Assembly: GCF_000732535.1 (NCBI RefSeq)
Contig: NZ_APNK01000026.1
Coordinates: 1-50,106 of the forward strand
Reading direction: 5' to 3'
DNA from: Salinisphaera hydrothermalis C41B8
GTDB lineage: Bacteria; Pseudomonadota; Gammaproteobacteria; Nevskiales; Salinisphaeraceae
Length of the DNA stretch: 50,106 nucleotides
Shown here: positions 8,347-16,882 of the stretch, in pieces
How the letters are laid out: each line of letters begins with the position of its first letter
Numbering within the stretch: position 1 is the stretch's first letter
Made by a program: the position numbers and the translations under genes
The notes under the pieces: model-generated
What the model was told of the DNA's origin: nothing
Seen by the model: only the letters and a program-made list of their open reading frames with translations
Database searches by the model: none

Positions 8347-9777
8347 TTGAAGAAGCTATACATCCTTGTCGTGGCCGCGGTAGTGGCCGCCATCCTGATT
8401 GTGCTGACGTGGAAATCCACTCCACTCGGCGATGACCTGGTCAAGGATAACGCGGTCAAAGCCTTGCCCCAATTTGCTGATACGGCCCGAAAGGAAACGC
8501 CCGAGGTTGATGCGGTGCTCCTGCATTACCTGCATCTGAAGAACAAGGTGCCGCTCTACGTGGCGGAGGCCTCTTTGATCAAGTATCCCGAGATGGCAGA
8601 GAAGGTCCTGCCCATCTACGGCGATCAGCCTGAATTCCGGACTATCCTGAGTGCCTACGGCAGCAGCGTCATCCCGCCCATCTACTATTTCGTGACCAAT
8701 GACGTGCACTCGGTCGATGCGATGTACTACTCAGCGCAGACAATGCATTCGGCGAGTCGAGGCGTGCACTTGGCCAAGGCTCGGGTGGAAGGCTGGCTCG
8801 GGTTCGGGACGTCGGATAAAAAGGTCCCCAAGACATCGAGCCATTCTGCCGAGGCACGCGACCCAAACGCAGGTGCCACGAATCCGGGTGGGGCCGATAC
8901 CGTTTCTGCCGCTGACCGGACGCAATCGTCCAATGTCGACGGGAGCCTGTCAGAGCGCAGCGGTGACAATCATCCGCCTTTGACCCCCACAATGCGGGGA
9001 TGGTTTGCCATCCAATTCATTCACAAGGATGGTCATGATTTTCTCAGCCAGTTTGCCATGGCCAAAGATGGTCATGTCACCTGGATCCAGAGCGAACGCA
9101 TCCTGCAGGACCTGAATTCATTCTTCGGTAGCGGGATACGAAAGCTCGACACCAAGTACCAAACCGGTCGGAAGGTCACCGCGGGCGACGTGGGCTGGGC
9201 CGCAGCGGATGTGATCGGAACATTCGGCGGCATGAAGCTCCTGCGGGTCGGTAAGACGGCCGAAGCGGCAGCCAGGACCACTGAATTCGCCGAGGACGCC
9301 AGCAGAACCGCCCGTGTGGCCGATGAGGCGGGCGGAGCAAGAAAAATGGCTCAGGATGTGGGAGGCGCAGCGAGAGAGGCGAAGGAAACCGGGAGATCGG
9401 CCACGTTCGCTCAAGGGACGGCCAAGTTCGGACACGCTACTGCCAAGGGCGTGAATTACAGCAAGTACGCAAAGTTGCCTCTTATCGCGGCGACGGGCTA
9501 TCTGGCGATTTTTCACCCATCGCTCATATCGGACGCGCTTGCAGTGGCGGCTCACATACTCGGACTTCCAGTGTGGCTGGTGCAATTTGCGGGGTGGTTC
9601 CTCATCCTGCTCCCGTTGCTCTATATCTGCTCATGGATCCTGAAGTACCTGATCAGGCCCTCCATTTTTGTGCTGCGTCTGTCAGCCCACGGTCTTTCAA
9701 GGATCGAACAGTGGTCTAGCCGCTCGGGGGCGCGTCCAAATAAAACGACAGACGCGACATCCACACCGGCGACCTGA
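8347..9777 (+). CDS. Membrane-anchored protein of unknown function
   Basis: 476 residues from a TTG start at 8347, preceded by GGGGAG; the protein then opens with KKLYILVVAAVVAAILIVLTW, a basic start and a transmembrane helix or uncleaved signal anchor. A long soluble region follows, with a hydrophilic Ser/Asp/Gly-rich linker (about 165-215) and an Ala/Arg/Glu-rich, probably helical stretch (about 305-365). Near the C-terminus are two or three hydrophobic segments (ATGYLAIF, LPVWLVQFAGWFLILLPLLY) and a basic tail. The longer frame from 8275 is less likely because the added residues are not membrane-like. No family recognised. It is followed after 60 bases by another membrane protein, suggesting a pair. 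Confidence 0.65.
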   Translation: MKKLYILVVAAVVAAILIVLTWKSTPLGDDLVKDNAVKALPQFADTARKETPEVDAVLLHYLHLKNKVPLYVAEASLIKYPEMAEKVLPIYGDQPEFRTILSAYGSSVIPPIYYFVTNDVHSVDAMYYSAQTMHSASRGVHLAKARVEGWLGFGTSDKKVPKTSSHSAEARDPNAGATNPGGADTVSAADRTQSSNVDGSLSERSGDNHPPLTPTMRGWFAIQFIHKDGHDFLSQFAMAKDGHVTWIQSERILQDLNSFFGSGIRKLDTKYQTGRKVTAGDVGWAAADVIGTFGGMKLLRVGKTAEAAARTTEFAEDASRTARVADEAGGARKMAQDVGGAAREAKETGRSATFAQGTAKFGHATAKGVNYSKYAKLPLIAATGYLAIFHPSLISDALAVAAHILGLPVWLVQFAGWFLILLPLLYICSWILKYLIRPSIFVLRLSAHGLSRIEQWSSRSGARPNKTTDATSTPAT

Positions 9778-9837
9778 GCTGAACGCGCTGCGACGCGCCA
9801 GCCAAGGCGGGCCAAAAAAATCAGAACAGGGGGCAGG

Positions 9838-10377
9838 ATGATCGAGAACCATATCCACCGAGCCGAGAATCTCGCTCTGTCGCATCTCGACTATGTCCTT
9901 TGGGCCCTGGCAGCAATATGGGGGCTCGGGCTTATCCTGGGAATGCTCAAGCAGATCGTCGTGTACCGCGACTTCAACGATGTCACGTTCTGCTGGCTGA
10001 CGGTAACATTGCCCATTGCGGCCTTTTTCATACTGATGAACATGGGCGCCACAAGTTTTTATGGCCTCGCCTCGTATATCGGGTGGTTGGAGGCCACGAT
10101 GGCACTGGTCATACTGGTGCGCACTTCTATCGACAATCGCAATCCCTTCAAGGCCGTCCTGGCCTTCATGGTGAAAATTCCGGTCGCCATCCTGCTCGCC
10201 GTGAACATCGTTGACTTTGCCACCGGAGACAAGCGTCAATCCCGCAGAATGTCCGCCTTCTTCATTCTCCTCCTGAGTGGCTTCGTCATTGCTCTGGTCG
10301 ACGACCGGAGCAAAGGCTTTCTCGCCACAGGGCTCCTCAGACGACATGGAATCAGTCAGAGAGGATCGACAACCTAA
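9838..10377 (+). CDS. Multi-pass membrane protein of unknown function
   Basis: 179 residues with about five hydrophobic segments: LDYVLWALAAIWGLGLIL, FCWLTVTLPIAAFFILM, GWLEATMALVILV, VLAFMVKIPVAILLAV and SAFFILLLSGFVIAL. The ATG at 9838 follows a clear GGGGGCAGG ribosome-binding site. It is probably co-transcribed with the upstream 476-residue membrane protein. No residues typical of a known transporter or enzyme family stand out, so the function is unknown; an integral inner-membrane location is well supported. Confidence 0.65.
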   Translation: MIENHIHRAENLALSHLDYVLWALAAIWGLGLILGMLKQIVVYRDFNDVTFCWLTVTLPIAAFFILMNMGATSFYGLASYIGWLEATMALVILVRTSIDNRNPFKAVLAFMVKIPVAILLAVNIVDFATGDKRQSRRMSAFFILLLSGFVIALVDDRSKGFLATGLLRRHGISQRGSTT

Positions 10378-10691
10378 TTTAGGGGAGTGGCCGCCGCGCG
10401 CTGATCTCGCGGCCGTCGTGTCATCATGTACTTGAGACTGAGCGCTGCCTGTTGTCACTGCAGCGGTGATTCCTCACTCCGAATCTCACGCCGATGTCGA
10501 CACAACACTCATGTGAATGACACCTTGTGCCGTGCCGACCCGAAGCCTGTTGCACAGCCGGGAGCAATCCGAAGGTGCCAAAAACGGGCCATTGACCTGG
10601 CATATCGACGACGGAGGGCGGCAGCAATGGGCCGTTGGCTAAATTTGATGCCGACGAGCTGTACTCCCTCGACAACATCTTGCTGAGTCCG
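10378..10691. other. Intergenic region, 314 bases
   Basis: Directly after the membrane-protein gene lies a small inverted repeat, GGCCGC at 10389-10394 and GCGGCC at 10409-10414, without a following T run; it could be a weak terminator. No gene recognised in the rest. Confidence 0.4.
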
Positions 10692-11081
10692 CTATTCGTG
10701 TACCGGGATCAGTTGGTAGCCGTCGGCGGGCTCGAAAAAGATCTCGCCGGCCTCCGGGTCGATGTCGTCAGCGCTCGTTACCTGCTGTACGTCGTCCCAG
10801 TAACGGACCTGCTCGGCTAGTGCCTTCGCGTCGACAGCGTAAGGCGGTGCCGTCATGGCCAGGATCTCATGGACCTGGTCCCTGGTCAGGCAGGGCATCC
10901 AGAGCGGGGCGAGTACGCGCTTGGTGCGCAGGGGCGCTTCCACCCAGCTCTGGCCCAGGTGCTTGAGTAACCGGCGGGGCAGGGTCCGACATTCCGTGTG
11001 ATATTTCGAGTCGGTGTCGCGTCTTGGCTCGGATACTGCGCCCGGTATGTTCCACTGCCGTCCCGGTCGCCGATTGCGCAA
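10692..11081 (-). pseudogene. 5'-truncated relative of the 31144-31725 protein
   Basis: From about base 11018 downstream this frame closely matches the last 105 residues of the protein at 31144-31725. Shared blocks are DTDSKYH-ECR, LL-HLGQSW-E, LAPLWMPCL, YWDD, DDIDPE-GEIFFEP and DGY-L-P. The first 88 or so residues of that relative are missing, and the 21 residues at the start here (MRNRRPGRQWN...) do not resemble it. Identity is moderate, so the two copies are not a very recent duplication. Without its N-terminal half and any regulator beside it, this copy is probably non-functional, although a shorter working protein cannot be excluded. Function of the family unknown. Confidence 0.65.
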
Positions 11082-11243
11082 GCCGGCTGTTGGGGTTGCG
11101 TCTTACCGACGGCGTGAGACAACCGAGGCAGGCTGAAAGCAATTTACGTCAGCCCAGCGGCCCGACTCAGTCCCAGGCCGATAGCCCCGCTCTCTGCCCG
11201 ACGCACCGGGTGGGGGTCAGGAACGATCGCCAGGACACATGCC

Positions 11244-11654
11244 ATGCAAGAACTTCCGCCTTTGGGCTTCGCCGCCGCACCGCGTCTGGATGACCACCCG
11301 AAATCGCTTCTTGAGCGACTGGACGAATTGACGGAGGGCCGACCGCTGACCACGCTCAGCGTGGTTGGCGCCGCCCTGTATATCGCGATCGCCGAGATCA
11401 CCGCGGGGCCCGAGCGGATGGGCCTGCTCCTGGCCCTGTGCCACGTCACGCTGGAAAGCCCATTCCTGGCCAAAGTGCCGCTTATCGTACTGGCCCTGCC
11501 GTTACATCCGCTCAGGAAAAAACATGAAATCGACGCCTGGGCCCGCGCCGGCTGGTACCGCGAAGGGTTCGAGCCAAAACACCACGATTCGCGGCAACTC
11601 CGCCGTGTTAGCCGAGACGAGATCGCCGTCCACCGCGCTGGCCGGCGTGGTTGA
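11244..11654 (+). CDS. Unknown protein with one hydrophobic segment
   Basis: 136 residues. The N-terminus is soluble (residues 1-35, PPLGFAAAPRLDDHPKSLLERL). A moderately hydrophobic middle follows, with VVGAALYIAIAEI and VPLIVLALPLHPL. The C-terminus is basic and rich in Arg and His. Start at ATG 11244 is the only one that keeps the whole frame; the upstream AGGACAC is a poor ribosome-binding site. A small membrane-protein gene follows 88 bases later on the same strand. No family recognised. Confidence 0.45.
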   Translation: MQELPPLGFAAAPRLDDHPKSLLERLDELTEGRPLTTLSVVGAALYIAIAEITAGPERMGLLLALCHVTLESPFLAKVPLIVLALPLHPLRKKHEIDAWARAGWYREGFEPKHHDSRQLRRVSRDEIAVHRAGRRG

Positions 11655-11742
11655 AGCTGGACACACCACCGGACGAACCCGCCCGCCGCGTGCGGACGGG
11701 TTATCCGTCCGATACCCATCCCGCAACGGAGTCCATGCGATA

Positions 11743-11925
11743 ATGAAAGCATCCCGAATTCTGCGTTTCCTCGCCACCGCGTGTGGCGTACTGGCCGGCG
11801 TATTAGCGGCCAACCCCTGGCAAGGTAGTACGATCGTGGCGGGCTCATGCGGTGGTTTGTTTCTACTGCTCGCGATCGGTTTGTTTTTCAGGGCGCAGCA
11901 ACTCGAAGACCAGAACGAGCGGTGA
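11743..11925 (+). CDS. Small two-helix membrane protein, 60 aa
   Basis: The frame starts at ATG 11743 and encodes a short basic N-terminus (MKASRILRF), a first hydrophobic helix (LATACGVLAGVLA), a loop with NPWQGS, a second helix (TIVAGSCGGLFLLLAIGLFF) and a charged tail (RAQQLEDQNER). This is a credible small inner-membrane protein. The frame also extends far upstream without a start that makes sense. No family assigned. Confidence 0.5.
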   Translation: MKASRILRFLATACGVLAGVLAANPWQGSTIVAGSCGGLFLLLAIGLFFRAQQLEDQNER

Positions 11926-12449
11926 CTGAATGATCAAGGCATTCCGCGCCAGAGTCGCTCAAGGTTGCGCACTCGATTTCGAGTACAAAGTCAGGATCAG
12001 ATAAAGCAATGGCCCCGCGGTGGACAAGAATAAGAGCGGTGAGGTGCCGCCCGGGAGACGAGGCGGTCAGGTTCAACGCCGGTATTGAATACAAGGGACG
12101 AATTGCCCGCGGAGACAAACGGCCTTTCGGATATCGGTATCCTGGCATGGGCGGAGGATCTGATCGTGGCCAAGAGACCGAAAGCAAGGCGGGTGGTATC
12201 CACGGTTAAACTGCGCGGGCAATCGCGTTGCGCTTGCCCAACACCTGAAACTACCCGCGCGGGGAGGCTTGATCTTCGTTCGCTTGGGGAAGCTATATCT
12301 ATTCCCGGAGCAGAGACGGGGATCGGAGAACAGTCATGGACGTCGTAGAACCCTGAATAGCCGATCTGATCAGGAGGTATTGCGACCATCTGCAAGGGGC
12401 CGCTGGTATTCGCCGCGTGCGCTGCACGGGGCGGATCGAGATCCTTAAA
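11926..12449. other. Stretch without a recognisable gene
   Basis: About 520 bases before the fdxA stop. A plus-strand frame at 12085-12348 is open but shows no motif, no good ribosome-binding site and no known similarity. Nothing further can be supported here. Confidence 0.4.
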
Positions 12450-12836
12450 TCACGACTGCTTCATGGTTATGTCGTGTGGCTTCGCGTCGGCCGGTGCTGC
12501 ATGCTCGGCTTCGCCGCGATCCAAATATTCCAGTTTGTTGGCTATGCCGTTCCAGTCATCCGCATCCGGTGGCGCATCGAGAATATGATCGAGCACGGGC
12601 CATCGCGAGGCCAGGTCGGCATTGATAGCCAGAAAATGCCCTTGATCTGGGGGCAGCTCGTCTTCCTCGAAAATAGCGTGCGCTGGGCATACCTCAACGC
12701 ACAGTGTGCAGTCGATGCATTCCGCCGGGTCGATGGCGAGGAAGTTCGGCCCTTCGTGAAAACAGTCGACTGGGCATACTTCAACGCAGTCGGTGTATTT
12801 GCACTTGATACAGTTGTCGGTCACGACGTGTGTCAC
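12450..12836 (-). CDS. fdxA: 7Fe ferredoxin (3Fe-4S / 4Fe-4S), FdxA type
   Basis: 128-residue soluble electron carrier. Start is GTG at 12836, preceded by ATGGAG. Cluster ligands are in [14 protein letters not shown] (from residue 9) and [12 protein letters not shown] (from about residue 40). The first run has the long Cys-x4-Cys spacing, as in Azotobacter ferredoxin I, so one cluster is 3Fe-4S and one 4Fe-4S. The C-terminal extension ([17 protein letters not shown]...NKLEYL) matches the FdxA family. Low-potential electron donor; its partner here is not evident, but a Dnr/FNR-type box upstream links it to the anaerobic regulon. Confidence 0.93.
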   Translation of the reverse strand: MTHVVTDNCIKCKYTDCVEVCPVDCFHEGPNFLAIDPAECIDCTLCVEVCPAHAIFEEDELPPDQGHFLAINADLASRWPVLDHILDAPPDADDWNGIANKLEYLDRGEAEHAAPADAKPHDITMKQS

Positions 12837-12866
12837 GATTGCGACTCCATGCAGTCTGCGCGGCAG

Positions 12867-12908
12867 AGGTTATCGATGCGGTGGCAGATTTGCCTTGATC
12901 TGTGTCAA
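12867..12908 (-). promoter_or_regulatory. FNR/Dnr-type box and -10 element of fdxA
   Basis: TTGATCTGTGTCAA at 12895-12908 matches TTGATnnnnATCAA with one change. On the minus strand TAACCT at 12867-12872 lies exactly where a -10 hexamer should be if the box is centred at -41.5. This is a class II FNR/Dnr promoter layout reading into fdxA, whose start is at 12836. Confidence 0.7.
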
Positions 12909-13175
12909 GCAGGCGCTTCACGGCGTTGTTGGAGTTCGGCCGGACACCAAGCACCAAATGCTTGGGCGGGCTGACGACATTTTGAGCTTCGGTATAAACG
13001 CCGGTTTTGACGCCCGTGCGCGTGTCCATGATGCGCTCGAACTGAAAGCGCCAGCTTGACTGGGGCTTGTTTGTCAGCGTATCGAAGACGTTAGACAGTC
13101 TGAGCGCGGATCTGGAGTAGTCGCTGGTGGGCTGGGTATGTTCTTTCGGTAGGCTACCTTTCGCGGTCCGATGAC
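12909..13175. other. Intergenic region between divergent fdxA and DUF3565 genes
   Basis: With the promoter segment to its left this forms a 339-base gap between two divergent genes. No other gene, strong terminator or second regulatory box was found. Confidence 0.4.
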
Positions 13176-13391
13176 ATGCGACAACCGATTGCCGGCTTTC
13201 ACCAAGACGAAGAACTGCACTGGGTGGCCGAACTCGTTTGCGGCCATTGTCAGCACGTACGCCACAACCCGCCGTGGGTAGAGCGCCCCTGGGTGACAAC
13301 CGAGGCCGGCCGCGCGTCGATGAGGGGGTTCGAGCTGAACTGCGTCAAATGTGATCAGGGCGCGCCAAAGGATTTACAGCGGCCCAGATAG
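13176..13391 (+). CDS. DUF3565 protein
   Basis: 71 residues matching the DUF3565 pattern throughout: GFHQDEELHWVAEL near the start, CGHCQHVRHNPPW in the middle, RPWV, and a final NCVKCD. Four conserved cysteines and several histidines suggest a bound metal, probably zinc. The family is widespread in proteobacteria, often beside Crp/Fnr regulators and nitrogen-oxide genes, as here, but its biochemical role is not known. The start at 13176 gives the family's usual N-terminus. Confidence 0.85.
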   Translation: MRQPIAGFHQDEELHWVAELVCGHCQHVRHNPPWVERPWVTTEAGRASMRGFELNCVKCDQGAPKDLQRPR

Positions 13392-13745
13392 CGGCTGGCG
13401 GGCGGAGCGTTTGGTGATTGGATCACCGCGCAGGCCGATTACGTCTCGGGCGGGCGCCCAGAGATTTCGCACAATCCATGCACGCTGTCATATCCCGACG
13501 CTACGTGGATTGGTGGCCCGGACAGCGCGACCGTTCTTACCTGATCATTCATCCAGAGTTTGGCTTCTGGTTTTGTTTGCGGGCCGGATGGGTGGTTGCA
13601 AGCAAGTGATTCATGCGTGGCCACGGCTATTGGACTATGAGGCGAACGTGGCAACCCGACCCAAGCTGCGGCGTACCCCGGCATCGTTTAGGAAAGCGGT
13701 CATCCGAATCGATTCCCGGTCCGGCCGAATGTCGGTCGGCGACGT
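13392..13745. other. Stretch without a supported gene, 354 bases
   Basis: A plus-strand frame at 13418-13609 (63 residues, ending IIHPEFGFWFCLRAGWVVASK) has an aromatic-rich C-terminus, but no ribosome-binding site or family was recognised. It may be the relic of a gene. No repeat or clear terminator seen. Confidence 0.35.
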
Positions 13746-14150
13746 TTACAAATAAGGGGCCAGAAAACCCGCGGGCTGCTTGCTGAAGGCGACGCTTACA
13801 ATATAGACAAAGACGGTCAGCGCCATCAGGCTGATGACGGCGCGGCCCGCCCGGTTATATGGTGCGCGGAATACAGCGACACCAAGTGCGATATAGACAA
13901 TGAGGCCGATCACCTTGGCCGTGAGCCAGTCGCTGTTGAGGAATGGATATTGATGGATCAAGAATGCGAGCGTCAGCCCGCTGGCCAAGAGCAGCGTATC
14001 GATCAGGTGCGGTAGCACGCGCAACCAATTCCAAAGGGCGCGCCCCGACAACAACACCCAGAGTGCGCGCGACGCGAAAAGGCTGCCGCTGAGTGCGACA
14101 CAGGTCACGTGGACGGTTTTGATTGCGTCGTAGTACTCGTCGATCATCAC
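13746..14150 (-). CDS. SirB2-family membrane protein
   Basis: 134 residues with four hydrophobic segments: IKTVHVTCVALSGSLF, VLPHLIDTLLLASGLTLAFL, AKVIGLIVYIALGVAVF and AVISLMALTVFVYIVSVAF. The HV in the first helix, PHLIDTLLLASG and the loop pattern QYPFLNSDWLTAK are typical of the SirB/SirB2 family, an integral membrane family of uncertain function often found near denitrification and cytochrome genes. Its start codon overlaps the stop of the upstream regulator (ATGA), so the two are translationally coupled. That suggests membership in the same NO/nitrate response. Confidence 0.85.
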   Translation of the reverse strand: MMIDEYYDAIKTVHVTCVALSGSLFASRALWVLLSGRALWNWLRVLPHLIDTLLLASGLTLAFLIHQYPFLNSDWLTAKVIGLIVYIALGVAVFRAPYNRAGRAVISLMALTVFVYIVSVAFSKQPAGFLAPYL

Positions 14151-14839
14151 GCCATGAGTTGCTCGCGTAGCGAAACCAGGTTCGGGATATGCAGGTCATG
14201 GCCCTGCATTTCGATCAAATCCTCGTCCTGCAATAGCCGTAAGATGCGCGAAAGTGTCTCCGGCGTCACTGCAATTTTGGCGGCGATCAGCGACTTGGTG
14301 GCCGGTAATCTGACCGTCGTCGGGCCCGCGTCACAGTCGGATGCCAGACTCAGCAGATAGTGGACCACGCGGTAACGACTGTTCTGCAGCGACAGTGCCT
14401 CGATTTCATCCCAATGGGCCTCGATCCGTTGGGTCAAGTTGGCCAGTACCGCCCGGCAGGCGACAAAAGAGTCCTGGAGGATCTCTAGATAGGCTGCGGC
14501 GTCGATAGCCACCAGCACCCCGGCGTTCAGCCCTCCGGCATTCACCAGATATCGCGGCGCGTCCATAAACATCACGCTCTCGGCAAAACTCTGGCCGGGC
14601 TCGATCAACCGCATGATTTTTTCGTGGCCATCATTGGAAACGCGATAGAGCTTCACGGTGCCGGAATACAGGACGAAGAAGGCAGGTGCCTGCTCGTTCT
14701 GCTGAAACAGCATCTGGCCGTCCGAGAACTCTCGAATGTGAAGTGCCGGCAGTAGTCTCGCGTGCTGTGCATCGCTCAGGCCGGAGAACAGGTCATGCGT
14801 GCGTAGCGACTGAACGACCGCGTGCTCCGTGTCTTTCAT
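14147..14839 (-). CDS. Crp/Fnr-family regulator, Dnr-like
   Basis: 230 residues. The N-terminal cyclic-nucleotide-like beta barrel covers about 20-120 (FSDGQMLFQQNEQAPAFFVLYSG, PGQSFAE). A dimerisation helix follows, then a winged helix-turn-helix with the recognition helix TPETLSRILRLL. The E-x-x-SR pattern there predicts binding to TTGAT-N4-ATCAA. There is no N-terminal cysteine cluster, so it is not an oxygen-sensing Fnr/Anr; the family resemblance is to Dnr/NnrR, which respond to nitric oxide through heme. Three matching boxes occur in this window, upstream of fdxA, nnrS and narK, making it the likely local activator. The downstream sirB2 gene overlaps its stop. Confidence 0.85.
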   Translation of the reverse strand: MKDTEHAVVQSLRTHDLFSGLSDAQHARLLPALHIREFSDGQMLFQQNEQAPAFFVLYSGTVKLYRVSNDGHEKIMRLIEPGQSFAESVMFMDAPRYLVNAGGLNAGVLVAIDAAAYLEILQDSFVACRAVLANLTQRIEAHWDEIEALSLQNSRYRVVHYLLSLASDCDAGPTTVRLPATKSLIAAKIAVTPETLSRILRLLQDEDLIEMQGHDLHIPNLVSLREQLMA

Positions 14840-14959
14840 CTAAACAATGCCCGTCCGGACACGGCTCGTAGCGCATCTGCGGTCTCGAATACCTTCGCTG
14901 CGCCACAGGGGCCGTATGCATGCATTCGGTGTGTGGCTGCCGGGCCTCCGAGGCGCGTC

Positions 14960-15002
14960 TTGATCAAGGTCAACGCTAACACCGGGCCGCGAACCCTAGA
15001 CT
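14960..15002 (+). promoter_or_regulatory. FNR/Dnr-type box and -10 element of nnrS
   Basis: TTGATCAAGGTCAA at 14960-14973 matches TTGATnnnnATCAA with one change. TAGACT at 14997-15002 falls within one base of the expected -10 position if the box is centred near -41.5 on the plus strand. The minus-strand equivalent has no -10-like hexamer, so the box should serve nnrS rather than the divergent regulator gene. Confidence 0.65.
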
Positions 15003-15100
15003 GCCCATGAACCAAGCCAAAGTCTAACCAGCGAAGCCGGCCCGTGCGAATGACGTTGAACAGACCTCGAAGAACAGATGATCCACAGCGGTCGCAGACG

Positions 15101-16330
15101 ATGCTTGGAACGTGGGATCCTCCGCTTCTGTCGGCGCCCCATCGGCTGTTCTTTCTGCTTGGCGGGCTGCAACTGGTGCTGTGCATCCTGTTCTGGCTCG
15201 TTGTACTGACCGGACTTTATATACCGGCCGTGCCCGTGCTGCCGCTGACCGTCAATGCGATGTCGGCGCATCTGTTTCTGATGCTCTACGGGCTGTTCAT
15301 CTTTTTTGTCTTCGGTTTCCTACTCACCGTGTTTCCCCGTTGGCTGGATACCGCCGAGGTTGACCGGTGCCGCTATGCCCTAATGGCCGCGCTGTTGACG
15401 GTCGGCATGGGCGCTTATTACCTCGGCCTGTTCACAAGCCGCAATGTGGCCCTCATCGGCACTGGGCTCTTCGTCGGCGGCTGGGGGGTGGGCCTGTGGA
15501 CCCTGGCCGGTATCTGGCGGTGCTCCAATCGCGGCGACAAGCGCTTTGCGCTATTCCCATTCGGATGCGTCACCCTGGGCGGTATTGGGGCCGTCAGCCA
15601 CGCGCTGTGGCTCTGGACATCGCAGGATGAGCTATTGGTGATCGCGGGCGCCGTCGGGCTCTGGCTTTATCTGGTGCCGTTGGTGATCGTCATCAGCTAT
15701 CGGATGATTCCGTTCTTCAGCAGCAGGGTGCTGACGCCCTACGTCGCCATCAAACCCCGCTGGACCCTGCCGGCCACGCTGATCTGCGTCCTCGCGCACT
15801 TCGGGCTGACCCTTTTTGATAAGCCCGAATGGCTTTTTCTGTGCGATCTGCCGTTGGCTGCCATTGGCGCTTGGCATAGCTATCGCTGGGGGTTGTGGCG
15901 CAGCCTGCGGGTGCCGTTGCTTGGAATGCTCCACTTGAGTTTCGCTTGGCTGGCTGTCGCGATGGCTTTGTATGCTATCCAGAGTCTGCTGCAATGGACG
16001 CGTAGCCCGTTGGATCTGGGACTGGCGCCGTTGCATGCGCTGGCCATCGGTTTCGTCACCAGCATGCTCGTAGCGATGGCGTCGCGCGTAAGCCTCGGGC
16101 ACTCCGGCCGGCCGCTGCGGGCCGACCGGATCACGCTATGGGCCTTCGCAGCCGTTCAGCTCGCGACTATCGCCCGGGTGCTGGCCGAATTTCCGTGGCC
16201 GGGCCATGGCTATGCATATCTCGGTCTGGTTTTAGCGGCAGCGCTGCTTTGGCTCGCCGCGTTCATCCCCTGGGGGCTGCACTTCGGCACGATCTACTGT
16301 CGACCGCGGGTGGATGGCGTGCCCGGCTGA
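15101..16330 (+). CDS. nnrS: NnrS-family heme/copper membrane protein
   Basis: About 409 residues from ATG 15101 (MLGTWDPPLLSAPHRLFFLLGG), which is the usual NnrS start; an in-frame GTG at 15044 would add 19 polar residues. Around twelve hydrophobic helices. The family signature MASRVSLGHSGRPL lies near residue 330, and several helices contain histidines suited to heme binding (SAHLFLMLYG, PLHALAIGFV). Known NnrS proteins are polytopic heme-copper proteins that reduce damage from nitric oxide and are controlled by NnrR/Dnr or NorR; the exact reaction is not settled. The FNR/Dnr box upstream supports that control here. Confidence 0.9.
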   Translation: MLGTWDPPLLSAPHRLFFLLGGLQLVLCILFWLVVLTGLYIPAVPVLPLTVNAMSAHLFLMLYGLFIFFVFGFLLTVFPRWLDTAEVDRCRYALMAALLTVGMGAYYLGLFTSRNVALIGTGLFVGGWGVGLWTLAGIWRCSNRGDKRFALFPFGCVTLGGIGAVSHALWLWTSQDELLVIAGAVGLWLYLVPLVIVISYRMIPFFSSRVLTPYVAIKPRWTLPATLICVLAHFGLTLFDKPEWLFLCDLPLAAIGAWHSYRWGLWRSLRVPLLGMLHLSFAWLAVAMALYAIQSLLQWTRSPLDLGLAPLHALAIGFVTSMLVAMASRVSLGHSGRPLRADRITLWAFAAVQLATIARVLAEFPWPGHGYAYLGLVLAAALLWLAAFIPWGLHFGTIYCRPRVDGVPG

Positions 16331-16441
16331 GGGGACGTGTCAGCCAATGTGTCATGCCAACCTATCAGCTGGCGGCATACGCGATGCGGTATTGCCCGCG
16401 ACGTACGCCATCCCATTGGCGCACTGTCTTGCCGCGACGCA

Positions 16442-16882
16442 TCAGGACGAAGCGTTTGTGACTCGAGCCGGCACACCCTCGCGATCGAAGAATACGAACG
16501 CGTCCAGATCCGCACCAATGGCCAGCGCGGTCGCCATACGCTCCAGATGGGACTCGCATTCGCCGGAGGTGGGCGCTCTGCCTCGCGCACCCGGCAATAT
16601 CGCAGTCATCAGGAAACGCCAATCGTGGGTGACTTCGTCGGCACCGGCCACGATATCAGCCAGACGCAGACTGTCGGTCACTGCCCAGTCGCGGGCCATG
16701 ACCGGCTGTAACAGGCCCTCGTCAACCAGAGCTTCGCTGCCGTCGGACCGACGACGATAAGCGATCTCGGCCTGGACCAGCACGGTCAGCAAACGGCAGG
16801 GATCGGGTTCGGCCCGCGCCATGGCGAGCAAGTCACCGAAGGATTCGAGGGTGGGCGTGGTGTTCGATTGTGACGTATTCAT
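16442..16882 (-). CDS. Conserved protein at the end of the nar operon
   Basis: 146 residues, soluble, acidic. A helical N-terminal part (SFGDLLAMARAEPDPCRLLTVLVQAEI) is followed by EVTHDWRFLMTAILPG and a C-terminal block with LERMATALAIGADLDAFVFFDREG. Relatives with the same blocks occur after narI/ppiC genes in other proteobacteria and, as I recall, are sometimes labelled ribonucleotide reductase alpha subunit; none of that enzyme's radical or active-site motifs is present, so that label would be wrong. Its ATG overlaps by one base the TAA stop of the parvulin gene at 16882, so it is coupled to the nar operon. An accessory or assembly role is plausible but unproven. Confidence 0.7.
   Translation of the reverse strand: MNTSQSNTTPTLESFGDLLAMARAEPDPCRLLTVLVQAEIAYRRRSDGSEALVDEGLLQPVMARDWAVTDSLRLADIVAGADEVTHDWRFLMTAILPGARGRAPTSGECESHLERMATALAIGADLDAFVFFDREGVPARVTNASS

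Noticed and set aside
12085-12348. 87-codon plus-strand frame
   Set aside because: No ribosome-binding site, motif or context support.
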